Source of the DNA: Cyclobacteriaceae bacterium
GTDB taxonomy: Bacteria; Bacteroidota; Bacteroidia; Cytophagales; Cyclobacteriaceae
Direction of reading: 5' to 3'
Assembly: GCA_016787725.1 (NCBI GenBank)
Contig: JAEUTZ010000002.1
Coordinates: 241,143 to 305,142 of the forward strand
DNA length: 64,000 nucleotides
The position numbers and the translations under genes are program-made. A model generated the notes under the pieces. It did no database searches. It was not told the origin of the DNA and saw only the letters and a program-made list of their open reading frames with translations. Below, piece by piece: positions 19,296 through 28,758 of the stretch. The first letter of the stretch is position 1. The number at the start of each line of letters is the position of its first letter.

Positions 19296-21203
19296 GTGAA
19301 ACAGAGGGTTTTATTACTTCTCTTTTTACTAGCAGCATTCCCCGGCTTTGGTCAATGGGTGCTTGTGCCCGTTGAAAAAGATCCCTCCAATAAAAGTACC
19401 CGGTCCGCTCGCACGCAGGATGGACCCCCTTTAACACTCCCTTTCTGGGATGACTTCTCCACTATCCGTAGTGGTTATGTAAATCCACTCCTATGGCAAT
19501 TTGGTACATCCGTCTGGGTGAATGATGGCATGGGAATAAACGCCCCATCGATGAATGTGGCCACCTTCGATGGATTGGATTCGTTAGGAAAACCGTATAA
19601 CGTGAATGATGTATTGGCGAAGGGCTTTGCCGATAAACTGATTTCTCAGCCCATCCAACTCGATCTGGTCAGTGCCAGTGAACGATTGGGTGTTGCACTC
19701 ACCTTTTTTTATGAGTTTCGCGGAAACGGAGAAGCTCCGGATCCCGGTGACCTGCTCTCGCTCGCTTTCAAAAATGATCAAGGTACGTGGGATCCTATCT
19801 GGTCCATCGAAAATACAGGCACGTTGGTTCCGGATAAATTCATCCGGGTCACTATTCCCATTACCGATGATAAATACTTTCACGATGCCTTTCAGTTCCG
19901 GTTTCAAAACTTTGCCCGCCTCTCAGGACCGTACGACACGTGGCACCTGGATTATATTTACATCAGCAATGGCAAATCGCAATCCACCCCGGTATTTCCA
20001 TTGTTTCCAGATCGCACCATCGCGATTCCATTTACTTCCATTTTTAAAAAGTATCGGGCAATGCCCATTGGTCATTTTTTTGCTGATCCCTTCAGTAATC
20101 TGATCAATCCTTCCATTACCATCACCAACCTGCGTCAGGATCAGGTTGCCGGCAACGGTCAACCTGTTAGTTACAGTACAACTGCCCGCATTGCCATGAC
20201 TAAGGAAGGAGAACCTGATGTAGTGTTGAATCCGGTGTTGGATGTGAACGTGAACATCGGCAGTGAATTAACCTTTGCCGAACAAAAGGTGGTGACCCTC
20301 CAAACCTTGCCCGATGTAGCTTCCTGGGATGAAGCGGCTGACTCCATTAATATTAAGCTCAATATTCTCTTCGATACGGGCGATGATAAAATTAAAACAC
20401 CGACCGAAGGCGACTATGATTTTGATGTGTTTAATCCGATCACATTTAAATCCAACGATAGCGTAAGTGCCACGTATGTACTCCATAATTATTATGCATA
20501 CGATGACGGCAGTGCCGAATACGGTGCCGGACTAAATCAGCCGGGTGCCGAATTAGCCTATCGTTTTGACATGGCAACCCCAACCCCAGATACGATTGTA
20601 GCCGTAGACATGTATTTCCCGCGCTTTGGCGATGAATCGAATCAGATCATTCAATTAAAAATCCTGCGCGAATTGTCGACTAATGCTTTTGACGTATTGT
20701 ACCAGGGCAACATTCCTATCCAGCGGGGGTCGAACAATACCTTCTGGCGAGTTCCGCTTCCGGAGGCAGTTGTGGTACGAGAAAAATTCTATATCGGCTG
20801 GAGGCAACTATCCTCCGCGGTGATTGCGGTAGGATTGGATAAGAATACCGATTCAGGTGATCAAATTTACTCAAACATTAATGCGGCCTGGGTACAGAAC
20901 ACCACGCTCAAAGGCAGTTTGATGATCCGGCCCATCTTTGGTTCGGGTCAAGTGATTATCAATCAGGCTGAATCGAAAACTCCTGCTTCCATTTATCCCA
21001 ACCCCACAAGGAGTTCATTTTACATAACCGGCCGGCCGCAACATATTTCGCTTATGGATCTTTCGGGCAGAGAGATGGCTATCAGAAAAGAGTATGAGGC
21101 CGATCGTGTTCGGGTGACGGTCTCTCAACCCGCTTCGGGACTATACATCTTGCGCACATTTGAAAACAGCCAGTGGCATAGTTATAAGCTGGTGGTAGAA
21201 TAA
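19296..21203 (+). CDS. T9SS type A sorting domain protein
   Basis: The 635-residue protein begins with GTG and a signal peptide (MKQRVLLLLFLLAAFPGFGQW). The central ~500 residues are beta-rich with no recognised enzyme motif and include one jelly-roll-like block (LPFWDDFSTIRSGYVNPLLW). The last ~75 residues are a T9SS type A domain (SIYPNPTRSSFYI, ISLMDLSGREM, GLYILRTFENSQW). It is predicted to be secreted and attached at the cell surface. It lies 6 bp after the PASTA gene and converges with the M50 protease gene 4 bp away. Confidence 0.85.
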   Translation: MKQRVLLLLFLLAAFPGFGQWVLVPVEKDPSNKSTRSARTQDGPPLTLPFWDDFSTIRSGYVNPLLWQFGTSVWVNDGMGINAPSMNVATFDGLDSLGKPYNVNDVLAKGFADKLISQPIQLDLVSASERLGVALTFFYEFRGNGEAPDPGDLLSLAFKNDQGTWDPIWSIENTGTLVPDKFIRVTIPITDDKYFHDAFQFRFQNFARLSGPYDTWHLDYIYISNGKSQSTPVFPLFPDRTIAIPFTSIFKKYRAMPIGHFFADPFSNLINPSITITNLRQDQVAGNGQPVSYSTTARIAMTKEGEPDVVLNPVLDVNVNIGSELTFAEQKVVTLQTLPDVASWDEAADSINIKLNILFDTGDDKIKTPTEGDYDFDVFNPITFKSNDSVSATYVLHNYYAYDDGSAEYGAGLNQPGAELAYRFDMATPTPDTIVAVDMYFPRFGDESNQIIQLKILRELSTNAFDVLYQGNIPIQRGSNNTFWRVPLPEAVVVREKFYIGWRQLSSAVIAVGLDKNTDSGDQIYSNINAAWVQNTTLKGSLMIRPIFGSGQVIINQAESKTPASIYPNPTRSSFYITGRPQHISLMDLSGREMAIRKEYEADRVRVTVSQPASGLYILRTFENSQWHSYKLVVE

Positions 21204-21207
21204 AAAA

Positions 21208-22371
21208 TCAAAGGCCCGCGCTTTGTCCGGCTTCTGCCGGAACAATCAGAATGAGTTCCAGTGGATTTGGTGCAAAGCACAAGATGAAAATAAGCAGGGC
21301 AATCCAGCCCAGGATAATTCTACCCTGACTCAGAGGTTGTTCAATTTCGGAGGGCGGGTGTTGCACCCCAACAAACCGGCCGATGATGAACGCGAATAAC
21401 AACCACCCTGGGTACCCCCGAACATCCGGAAACACATGTACAATCGCGTATTGAACAGTGAAGATGATGAGCGCATACATCCAGGTGTCGCGCTCTGAAA
21501 CCTGCAGGCCGCGCAAGGCCATGTACAGGAAGCCGATGAATAACGGAATCTGATACCACAATACACCCCACCCATCCTTTGGATGAATAAAACCAAGCCC
21601 CGCATAGAAGATAAACCCCAGGAAAAATACGGTGGCAACTTTCCGGTGCCAGGCGTGACCCACCAACCCATATAACACATGGCCGCCATCCAGTTGACCG
21701 ATGGGCAGGAGGTTAATGCTGGTGAATACCAAGGCTAAAAAACCGGCAAACAAAAATGGATAATGAACAATTTCGTGAATGTTGGGCAGGCGGGCCGGAT
21801 CTGCAACATAGTTTTCGAAGAATAAAAACAGGAGGTTCTTACCAATAAACGTATTCAGCGAACCTTCGGGCATAAAGCCGGGATCGTATACATAGTTGGC
21901 ATAGTCCATTCCAAACTGCTTATATTCTGGATGGATTTCAAAAATATATTCCGGGGGTGGCAAGTGAGTAAATCCATAAAACAAAAAGCCCAGCGCCACG
22001 ACAAACCCGGCAAGCGGCCCTGCAATGCCAATGTCAAAATTCTCGCGCGTGGTGTTCACCCGCTGCCGCAGGCGGATCAATGCCCCGAGCGTGCCAAACA
22101 TCAGCGGGATCGGAGGCAGAGGAATGTAATACGGAAGCGAAGTTTTAACCCGGTGATAGATGGCAACGAAATAGTGGCCAAATTCATGCGCGGTAAGAAT
22201 CGACAAAAAACAAATAGAATATGGCAGACCGGAGTAAAAATCATCCCAGGTAAAACCTCCCACTAATACTGATTTTCCATACGTCCATTCAGCACCGGCT
22301 AACGTAGTGGTGATGAAGGTGACAATAAACAACGAGCTATGAATGAGCGCAGTTTTGAGTTTCGGGTTCAT
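21208..22371 (-). CDS. Site-2 protease family (M50) membrane protein
   Basis: The 387-residue integral membrane protein has the zinc motif HEFGH in LTAHEFGHYFVA and the distal ligand region LLPIGQLDGGHVLYGL, the hallmarks of M50 intramembrane metalloproteases. About seven to nine hydrophobic helices surround them. No PDZ domain is obvious, unlike RseP. Substrate unknown; relatives in chloroplasts and bacteria process membrane proteins or anti-sigma factors. Its ATG overlaps the end of the HAD gene by 4 bp, so the pair is an operon. Confidence 0.9.
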   Translation of the reverse strand: MNPKLKTALIHSSLFIVTFITTTLAGAEWTYGKSVLVGGFTWDDFYSGLPYSICFLSILTAHEFGHYFVAIYHRVKTSLPYYIPLPPIPLMFGTLGALIRLRQRVNTTRENFDIGIAGPLAGFVVALGFLFYGFTHLPPPEYIFEIHPEYKQFGMDYANYVYDPGFMPEGSLNTFIGKNLLFLFFENYVADPARLPNIHEIVHYPFLFAGFLALVFTSINLLPIGQLDGGHVLYGLVGHAWHRKVATVFFLGFIFYAGLGFIHPKDGWGVLWYQIPLFIGFLYMALRGLQVSERDTWMYALIIFTVQYAIVHVFPDVRGYPGWLLFAFIIGRFVGVQHPPSEIEQPLSQGRIILGWIALLIFILCFAPNPLELILIVPAEAGQSAGL

Positions 22372-22982
22372 GGAAAGAGGGAGAAAATCTGGTCGGGGTT
22401 TGTTACATGAAACGTTTGAAGGCCTGCCTGGTTCGCCCCGATCACGTTGTCGTAGTTGTCATCGAGAAATATGGTTTCCGTTGCGCGCAGGTTATTTTGC
22501 TGCAGCACATACTCGTAAATTTCGGTATCGGGTTTGCTCATTTTCACCAGGTGTGAGTAATACGCGTGGTGAAAATAATGATCGATGCCGTGGAGCCCGG
22601 TAAGCTGGCGCACCATACCATTGAAGCAAGTCATGTGAATATTGTTAGTATTGCTGAGCAAAAAAGTATTGTATCGACCTTTGAGCCGCTCCAGCAATTG
22701 AATGCGGGGTAGCGGAATGTCGAGCAACATGGCATTCCAGGCCCGATCCAACTCGGCATCCGCTACCTGAATGGAAAGGGATTCGCGCAAGTGATCCCGA
22801 AACTCGGCATCGCTGATCAATCCTTTCTCAAACTGGTGGAAAAATGCTCCATGATGTACCCGCGATTGAATTTCTTCCAGCGGGAGGCCACTTAACTGCG
22901 CAAACGCTGCATGTGTTTTAGGAACGGAAAGGTTGATGATCACTCCGCCCAGATCGAAGATGATGTTTTTGATGGTAGACAC
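22368..22982 (-). CDS. HAD-superfamily phosphatase
   Basis: HAD subfamily IA hydrolase with motif I DLGGVIINL (nucleophile Asp and the second position Gly instead of the usual Asp), motif II LLSNTN, and motif IV IFLDDNYDNVIGANQAG. I use the GTG start at VSTIKNIIF (204 residues), because a longer frame from TTG at 23009 adds nine atypical residues. Substrate cannot be read; relatives include YihX-type sugar-phosphate phosphatases. Translationally coupled (ATGA) to the M50 protease gene that follows. Confidence 0.85.
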   Translation of the reverse strand: MSTIKNIIFDLGGVIINLSVPKTHAAFAQLSGLPLEEIQSRVHHGAFFHQFEKGLISDAEFRDHLRESLSIQVADAELDRAWNAMLLDIPLPRIQLLERLKGRYNTFLLSNTNNIHMTCFNGMVRQLTGLHGIDHYFHHAYYSHLVKMSKPDTEIYEYVLQQNNLRATETIFLDDNYDNVIGANQAGLQTFHVTNPDQIFSLFP

Positions 22983-23212
22983 GTCTTGCTGGTAAAAATT
23001 AACCCGCAAATGTAAGAAACAATGCCCGGAAGCACATTGACCGTTCCGATCAGGAAATCATGGGTAAATTCAAAATTTAAAATGATGACTATCAAATATT
23101 TATAAGCATAAATCTTTTTTGCAGCCTGCGTCAGTTTAATCTCCAAAAATGGTAACATTGGGTTAACAATGGCCTGTGGGCCGTCTCTTACCTTTACCGG
23201 ACTTCAGACTTT

Positions 23213-24625
23213 ATGTTCGATTTAGAGCTCTCCTATTCCATCCTGCTTGTCTTCTGTCTGTTAGCTGCCTGTGGGTTTGAGTTTGTCAATGGATTTCATG
23301 ATACCGCCAATGCCGTTGCCACGGTGATCTATACCAATACGCTGAAACCCTGGGTTGCCGTAATCTGGTCAGGTACCTGGAATTTCTTAGGTGTTTTTGC
23401 CGGTGGTATCGGGGTGGCGATGGGAATCGTGAATCTGTTGCCGGTCGAAACGTTGGTCGATCAAAATGTAGCCCACAGTATTTCCATGGTAATGGCTCTG
23501 TTACTCACCGCCATTTTCTGGAACCTGCTTACCTGGTTTTTTGGAATTCCCTGTTCCAGCTCGCATACGTTGATCGGTTCCATTCTGGGTGTTGGCCTTG
23601 CCTACTCCTTGTTGCCGGAAGCTACCAGTGAAGCGGTTAACTGGAGTAAAGCCAAAGAGATAGGACTTTCCTTATTAATCAGCCCCTTGTTTGGGTTTTC
23701 GGTAACCATTGTCCTGATGTACTTCCTACGCTCGGCCACACGAAAAACAGAAACCGGTGACACCTTATTCAAAGAACCTAAAAAAAATCAACCCCCTCCT
23801 TTCTGGATTCGCTCGGTCTTATTTTTAACCTGCACGCTGGTGAGTTTCTTTCATGGATCAAACGATGGGCAAAAAGGAGTGGGACTCGTGATGCTGGTGC
23901 TGATTGGGATCGTTCCGGCTTACTTTGCATTGAATGAAAAGTACGACCCGTCCAAGATGCCGGGTTCGCTGGCACGGATTGAACAAGTTGTCGGAAACAT
24001 TGATTCCACCACCTTGTCGTTGGCAGATCGTACCAAGTTATCCGAAGCCGTTTCAATGACTGCCCACTTACGGCAAACCTTTGCTTCGTTGGGGTCCATT
24101 AGCCAGATACCTAAGAACGAAAAATTTGAAGTGCGCAAGGAAGTGATGTTGGTTGACCGTAACCTGAACGCGTTGATCAAAAAAGAAGAGGTGCGCCTGA
24201 GTGAAAATGATAAAAGCATTTTAAAGTCAGAATTGAAATCTGTTCGGAAAGTAACCGACTACTCGCCTACCTGGGTCCTTTTCATGATTTCCATTTCCCT
24301 GGGCGTAGGCACAATGATCGGCTGGAAAAGAATTGTAAAGACTGTGGGCGAGAAAATCGGGAAGGAACATCTTACTTATGCTCAGGGTGCCAGTGCGGAA
24401 ATGGTGGCCGCCAGCACGATTGGCTTATCCACCTATTTTGGTTTGCCCGTCAGTACTACCCATGTCCTTTCTTCGGGTATTGCTGGTAGTATGGTGGCCA
24501 GCAAAGGGGTTAAGAATTTGCAGCCCGATACCGTGCGAAACATTTTATTGGCTTGGTTTCTCACCTTGCCGGTGGTCATGGTGATGGCGGGAACCTTGTT
24601 CCTGCTGTTCCGATCCCTTTCCTGA
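23213..24625 (+). CDS. PiT-family inorganic phosphate transporter
   Basis: The 470-residue membrane protein has both PiT signature repeats: GFEFVNGFHDTANAVATVI with PCSSSHTLIGSILG in the first half, and SFFHGSNDGQKGVGLVMLV with GLPVSTTHVLSSGIAGSM in the second. A soluble loop of ~130 residues (~240-360) separates the halves. Known function is low-affinity, cation-coupled phosphate uptake across the inner membrane. It stands alone, without a PhoU-like partner next to it. It converges with the helicase gene, one base apart. Confidence 0.95.
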   Translation: MFDLELSYSILLVFCLLAACGFEFVNGFHDTANAVATVIYTNTLKPWVAVIWSGTWNFLGVFAGGIGVAMGIVNLLPVETLVDQNVAHSISMVMALLLTAIFWNLLTWFFGIPCSSSHTLIGSILGVGLAYSLLPEATSEAVNWSKAKEIGLSLLISPLFGFSVTIVLMYFLRSATRKTETGDTLFKEPKKNQPPPFWIRSVLFLTCTLVSFFHGSNDGQKGVGLVMLVLIGIVPAYFALNEKYDPSKMPGSLARIEQVVGNIDSTTLSLADRTKLSEAVSMTAHLRQTFASLGSISQIPKNEKFEVRKEVMLVDRNLNALIKKEEVRLSENDKSILKSELKSVRKVTDYSPTWVLFMISISLGVGTMIGWKRIVKTVGEKIGKEHLTYAQGASAEMVAASTIGLSTYFGLPVSTTHVLSSGIAGSMVASKGVKNLQPDTVRNILLAWFLTLPVVMVMAGTLFLLFRSLS

Positions 24626-24626
24626 C

Positions 24627-27047
24627 TCAATCCCGAAATGCAATTTGCATCTTCCTGATCCGGTCTTCCAGCTTTTCGGAGGTCAGTTTTTCGCGCGTAC
24701 GATCCACCATGATGGGAAATGCAAACGGAGTGGGTTTATCCGGTTCGGTAATAATAATCTTTTGATGGGCGATTCGCTCCAATGCCCTGCGCAGGCGGGC
24801 TTCCTCCAACTGAAAGTCCATCACCTCCTCAAAGGCCTGCAACAACAACAGGTTGTGCGATTCATACTCATGAAACACATTAAAGAAAAGCTGGGAGGAC
24901 GATTGCAGGTGTTTCTCCTTGATCTTTTGGCCGGGCAGACCCTTAAACACCAACCCCGCAATAGCAGCAATGTCGCGAAACTTGCGCTTGGCCATCTCCG
25001 TTGCGTTGATGCTGGCCTGAATGTCTTTCAACAGTTCTTCGCTTCCCAACACATTGGTTTCAATCGCTTCATAGAGGGGGATCTCCTGATCGGAGAGCAA
25101 TTCAAATCCATAGTCATTCATGGCAATGGAAAACGTAATCGGGCTGATTTGTGCGATGCGGTAGGCGATCAACGCAGCCATGCCCTCGTGCACAAAGCGG
25201 CCCTCAAACGGATACATCAACACATGGTAGCCCTCCTCGGTTTGAAAATACTCGATCAGAAACTCATTGGCCCGGGGCAGGTGCGACCGATCGCGTTGCA
25301 ATTGCATTAACGGCTTTAGAAATTTCATCTCGGCATCGTTCTCCGCACCGCGGGCTGCCTGGTCTATCTTATACCGGATCATTTCGCTCATCTGCGAAGA
25401 CAGCGGCATGCGGCCTCCTTGCCAGGAGGGAACCTTGCCTGATTTCCGCTTGCTCTTCCGCACATGCGCTTCCATTTCCTTGATGCGCACCAACTCCAGA
25501 CTTTGACCGGCAAACCAAAATACATCCCCCAGGTTCAGGCTGGAGATAAAATACTCTTCAATGGTACCCAGAAACTTACCGCTGGCAAACTTGATGTACA
25601 TCAACGTATCGCCAACAATGGTGCCGATCGACAACCGGTGCTTCAGGGCAATGCGTCTGTCCTCCACTTTAAAAACGCCTTGCTCGACTATGACTTTCCG
25701 ATACTCGTTGTAGGCAGTGAGTGCCTCGCCCCCGGTGGTGATGAAACGAAGGATCCAGTTCCATTCTTCCGTGGTGATGGAGGCATAACTTACGGTGCCA
25801 CGCACCTCACTCAAAATTTCATCCGGCCGGAAGCCATCCGAAACCGCCAGGGTAATCAGATATTGAATCAAAACATCGAACGAGCGCAAATACGGTATCC
25901 GGTCTTCCACAATGTTTCGTTGCATAGCCTCGCGCAAGGCCGCCCCTTCGGTCAACTCCAAGGTGTTGGTGGGTAAAAAATAAATGCGGCTGACTGCTCC
26001 TGGTTGGTGGCCACTTCGGCCGGCCCGTTGCAGAAACCGCGCAACCCCTTTTGGACTACCGACCTGAATAACGGTTTCAACCGGTCTGAAATCAACCCCT
26101 AAATCCAAACTGGACGTGCACACCACCGCCTTCAATTTGCCAGCATGCAGCTGATCTTCTACCCAGTCGCGAAGTTCTTTGCTGATCGAACCATGGTGCA
26201 TGGCAATCAAGCCTGAAAGTTCGGGTGCTTGGTCGAGCATTTTCTGGTACCAGATTTCGGCAAACGACCGAGTATTGGTAAAGATCAACGTGCTGGTGCT
26301 TTCCTTAACGATGGGGATCACTTTCTCCAGTAAATGAATGCCGAGGTGACCGGACCACGGCAAACGCTCCACTTCATCCGGAAAGATGGACACCACTTCA
26401 ATTTGTTTGCGGATTTCCGCTTTAATGATTTTCGATTTCACGGTCGATCCGCCCAACAAGATCTGCAGCGACTGTTCCATGTTACCGATGGTGGCCGAGA
26501 TGCCCCAGATGCGAAGCTGTGGCGCCAGGGTTTTCAAACGCGACAAGGCCAACTCCATCAACACCCCACGCTTGGAGCCTACCAGCTCGTGCCACTCATC
26601 CACCACAATGGTTTTCAGATTGGTAAAGAAATCGGCATACCCTTTTTGGGAGAGCAGGAGATGGAGACTTTCCGGAGTCGTGATCAGAAAATCAGGCGGC
26701 TGCTCCTTTTGTTTCGCCCGTTCTCGGGTAGACGTATCTCCACTCCGCACGCCCACCCGCCAGGTGGGTTGTAAATCCGCGATGGCACGTTTTGCTGAAT
26801 ACTCAATTTCTTTCGCCAAGGCCCGGATGGGTGTTATCCAGATGGCTTTGGGGCCGTGGGATTTAGTTTTGAACGCGGGCTCGAGCAGAATGGGGATCAG
26901 CAAGGAGTACGTCTTGCCGCTGCCCGTGGGTGCGTTCACCAATCCATGATACCCTTCCAACACGCTGGCCCAGGTTTCCTCCTGAAACGGAAAGGGTTTC
27001 CAACCCTGCGCTTCAAACCAGTGCACACCTTGCCCGAGATCCATCAT
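24627..27047 (-). CDS. Lhr-like (ligase-associated) DEXH-box helicase
   Basis: The 806-residue protein is a superfamily 2 helicase: Walker A NAPTGSGKTYSL (Lys45), TTPESLHLLL, DEWH box in VVDEWHELVGSKRG, and motif VI QRAGRSGHQPG. The C-terminal ~400 residues match the Lhr-core extension with its winged-helix part. It belongs to the group often found with an ATP-dependent DNA ligase and an MBL-fold exonuclease in a DNA-repair operon, but neither partner is within the window. Two adjacent ATG codons begin the frame. Confidence 0.9.
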   Translation of the reverse strand: MMDLGQGVHWFEAQGWKPFPFQEETWASVLEGYHGLVNAPTGSGKTYSLLIPILLEPAFKTKSHGPKAIWITPIRALAKEIEYSAKRAIADLQPTWRVGVRSGDTSTRERAKQKEQPPDFLITTPESLHLLLSQKGYADFFTNLKTIVVDEWHELVGSKRGVLMELALSRLKTLAPQLRIWGISATIGNMEQSLQILLGGSTVKSKIIKAEIRKQIEVVSIFPDEVERLPWSGHLGIHLLEKVIPIVKESTSTLIFTNTRSFAEIWYQKMLDQAPELSGLIAMHHGSISKELRDWVEDQLHAGKLKAVVCTSSLDLGVDFRPVETVIQVGSPKGVARFLQRAGRSGHQPGAVSRIYFLPTNTLELTEGAALREAMQRNIVEDRIPYLRSFDVLIQYLITLAVSDGFRPDEILSEVRGTVSYASITTEEWNWILRFITTGGEALTAYNEYRKVIVEQGVFKVEDRRIALKHRLSIGTIVGDTLMYIKFASGKFLGTIEEYFISSLNLGDVFWFAGQSLELVRIKEMEAHVRKSKRKSGKVPSWQGGRMPLSSQMSEMIRYKIDQAARGAENDAEMKFLKPLMQLQRDRSHLPRANEFLIEYFQTEEGYHVLMYPFEGRFVHEGMAALIAYRIAQISPITFSIAMNDYGFELLSDQEIPLYEAIETNVLGSEELLKDIQASINATEMAKRKFRDIAAIAGLVFKGLPGQKIKEKHLQSSSQLFFNVFHEYESHNLLLLQAFEEVMDFQLEEARLRRALERIAHQKIIITEPDKPTPFAFPIMVDRTREKLTSEKLEDRIRKMQIAFRD

Positions 27048-27114
27048 GCTGACTAATGTAAAAGATTAAATAACATTTTGGTGGCCGAGGTGTTAAATTG
27101 CCATAATATAGCTT

Positions 27115-27990
27115 ATGGGCAGATATTCAATCAAAGAATTGGAGAAGCTTTCGGGGATCAAAGCCCACACCATCCGCATCTGGGAAAAACGTCACCAATT
27201 GGTGTCGCCCCAACGTACGCAAACCAATATCCGCTACTATTCCGATGACGACCTGAAAAAAATCATCAACGTTTCAGTATTAAATAATCATGGTGTAAAA
27301 ATCTCCAAGATTGTTGGGCTAAGCCTGGACGATCTGAACCGGAGGGTTTCAGAGCTCAGCGAAACTCAGGAGAGCATTGAAATTTACATCGATCAGTTGG
27401 TACTGGCCATGATCGACCTGGAAGAAGAGCAGTTTGAAAAAATACTTTCACACCTTACCGTGAAGTTTGGCTTTGAGAAAACGGTGGTGGAGATCCTTTA
27501 CCCTTTTCTCGAAAAGATTGGGGTCCTTTGGGTAACCAACAACATTACTCCGGCTCAGGAACATTTTATTACCAACCTGATCCGCCAGAAGATGATCGTT
27601 GCGATCGATGGCTTGCCACTGGCGCCCAAAACTGCCCGCAAGGCCCTGCTTTACTTGCCGGAGAATGAATTGCACGAGCTTGGGTTGCTGTTCTATTATT
27701 ATATAGCAAAGAAATTGGGGTATCGTACTTATTATTTGGGCCAGACCGTTCCCTACAAAGACCTAAAATCGGTTTTTGAAGTACACCAACCCAACGTCAT
27801 AATTTCTGCCCTTACCAGTGGGCCTACCCCGCATTCCATGCCGGGATACCTTGCCCGGCTAAGTTCAGATTTTGTCTCGGCTACCATCCTGGTTTCGGGT
27901 ATGGCGCTAAAAAAGGCCAATTTCGATCCTCTGCCCAACATTCGCACCTTTGACAATGCCCAGTCCTTGCGGGAATTGTTAAAATCTTAA
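27115..27990 (+). CDS. MerR-family regulator with B12-binding domain (CarH-like)
   Basis: The 291-residue protein has an N-terminal MerR winged helix (YSIKELEKLSGIKAHTIRIW, residues ~4-70), a helical bundle domain and a C-terminal cobalamin-binding Rossmann domain. Light-sensing hallmarks are present: Trp139 with Glu149-His150 in ITPAQEHF, and the lower-ligand His187 in ELHELG (ExHxxG). In CarH-type proteins adenosylcobalamin keeps the tetramer bound to DNA in the dark; light breaks it and releases repression of carotenoid genes. The gene lies 99 bp before an ECF sigma gene and 0.8 kb before crtI, the expected targets. Confidence 0.9.
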   Translation: MGRYSIKELEKLSGIKAHTIRIWEKRHQLVSPQRTQTNIRYYSDDDLKKIINVSVLNNHGVKISKIVGLSLDDLNRRVSELSETQESIEIYIDQLVLAMIDLEEEQFEKILSHLTVKFGFEKTVVEILYPFLEKIGVLWVTNNITPAQEHFITNLIRQKMIVAIDGLPLAPKTARKALLYLPENELHELGLLFYYYIAKKLGYRTYYLGQTVPYKDLKSVFEVHQPNVIISALTSGPTPHSMPGYLARLSSDFVSATILVSGMALKKANFDPLPNIRTFDNAQSLRELLKS

Positions 27991-28027
27991 TCTTGTTTAA
28001 GATTTATAAAAAATAGCTAAACAATAG

Positions 28028-28058
28028 TTTGGTAATTAGTGCATTCACCCTATATTTG
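28028..28058 (+). promoter_or_regulatory. Bacteroidetes-type promoter of the ECF sigma gene
   Basis: TTTG at 28028-28031 and TATATTTG at 28051-28058 are separated by 19 bp, an exact match to the -33 TTTG / -7 TAnnTTTG consensus of Bacteroidetes primary sigma factors. Transcription would begin near 28064, about 25 bp before the sigma gene ATG. An inverted pair GTTTAA (28058-28063) and TTAAAC (28073-28078) overlaps the -7 element and start site and could be the operator of a repressor such as the CarH-like protein encoded upstream. Confidence 0.65.
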
Positions 28059-28089
28059 TTTAACATTTTAAATTAAACGTTAGACATAT

Positions 28090-28593
28090 ATGACAGCAGT
28101 TGAATTCAGTACGCAAGTAGCCCTATTGCGGCCCACGCTCAGAACGTTTACACGTAGATTTACCAACGATCGCGATGAAGGTCTGGACCTGGTTCAGGAC
28201 ACCATCTTGAAGGCCCTTACTTATCGCGATAAATTCCGGGAGGATACCAACCTGAAAGGTTGGTTGTTCACCATCATGCGCAATACCTACATCAATAATT
28301 ACCGCAAGAATCAGCGCGCGAAAACTTCGCATGATGACACCAAAGAACTTTATTTCCTAAACGTAGAAGATACCCACACCTTCAACCGACCTGAGGGTAG
28401 CGTTGAATTCAAGGAAGTGTGGAAAAACGTCAATCAGCTGAAAGAGGAATTGCTGGTTCCCTTTAAGATGCATACTTCCGGGTATAAGTATCATGAGATT
28501 GCCGAGCATCTGAACATTCCCATTGGCACGGTAAAGAACCGGATCTTCCATGCCCGCAAAGAAATCCAAAAGAAACTAACCGGCTATCAATAA
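28090..28593 (+). CDS. ECF-type RNA polymerase sigma factor
   Basis: The 167-residue protein has sigma region 2 (DLVQDTILKALTYRDKF, LKGWLFTIMRNTYINNYRK) and region 4 helix-turn-helix (HTSGYKYHEIAEHLNIPIGTVKNRIFHARKEIQ). There is no anti-sigma gene next to it. Placed between a CarH-like regulator and crtI, it most likely transmits the light signal to the carotenoid, rhodopsin or photolyase genes; this is inference from position. Its own promoter is of the primary-sigma type, with overlapping palindromic half-sites, which fits repression by the adjacent MerR/B12 protein. An intrinsic terminator follows. Confidence 0.92.
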   Translation: MTAVEFSTQVALLRPTLRTFTRRFTNDRDEGLDLVQDTILKALTYRDKFREDTNLKGWLFTIMRNTYINNYRKNQRAKTSHDDTKELYFLNVEDTHTFNRPEGSVEFKEVWKNVNQLKEELLVPFKMHTSGYKYHEIAEHLNIPIGTVKNRIFHARKEIQKKLTGYQ

Positions 28594-28602
28594 CCAGGAG
28601 AG

Positions 28603-28633
28603 ACACGGTTTAAAAAGCCGTGTTTTCTCTTTA
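28603..28633 (+). terminator. Intrinsic terminator after the ECF sigma gene
   Basis: ACACGG (28603-28608) and CCGTGT (28618-28623) form a 6-bp stem with a 9-base loop, followed by TTTTCTCTTT. It begins 9 bp after the sigma gene stop and separates it from crtI, so crtI needs its own promoter. Confidence 0.7.
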
Positions 28634-28669
28634 TACTCACGTCATGAAATAAGCATTACTAGACTATAC

Positions 28670-28681
28670 CCAACGGGTTGG
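28670..28681 (+). promoter_or_regulatory. Candidate operator upstream of crtI
   Basis: A perfect inverted repeat CCAAC-GG-GTTGG lies 78-89 bp before the crtI ATG, followed closely by GTACCCGTAC. The core CAACGGGTTG differs in one base from the palindrome CAACCGGTTG found 58-67 bp before the rhodopsin gene at 36708-36717. A shared regulator is possible; no protein is proven to bind. Confidence 0.35.
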
Positions 28682-28758
28682 TAGTACCCGTACGTTATAC
28701 AAGAGGTAAGTCTCAACATGCGAATCCATCTGACCGTAAACGAAAAAATCATAAACCA

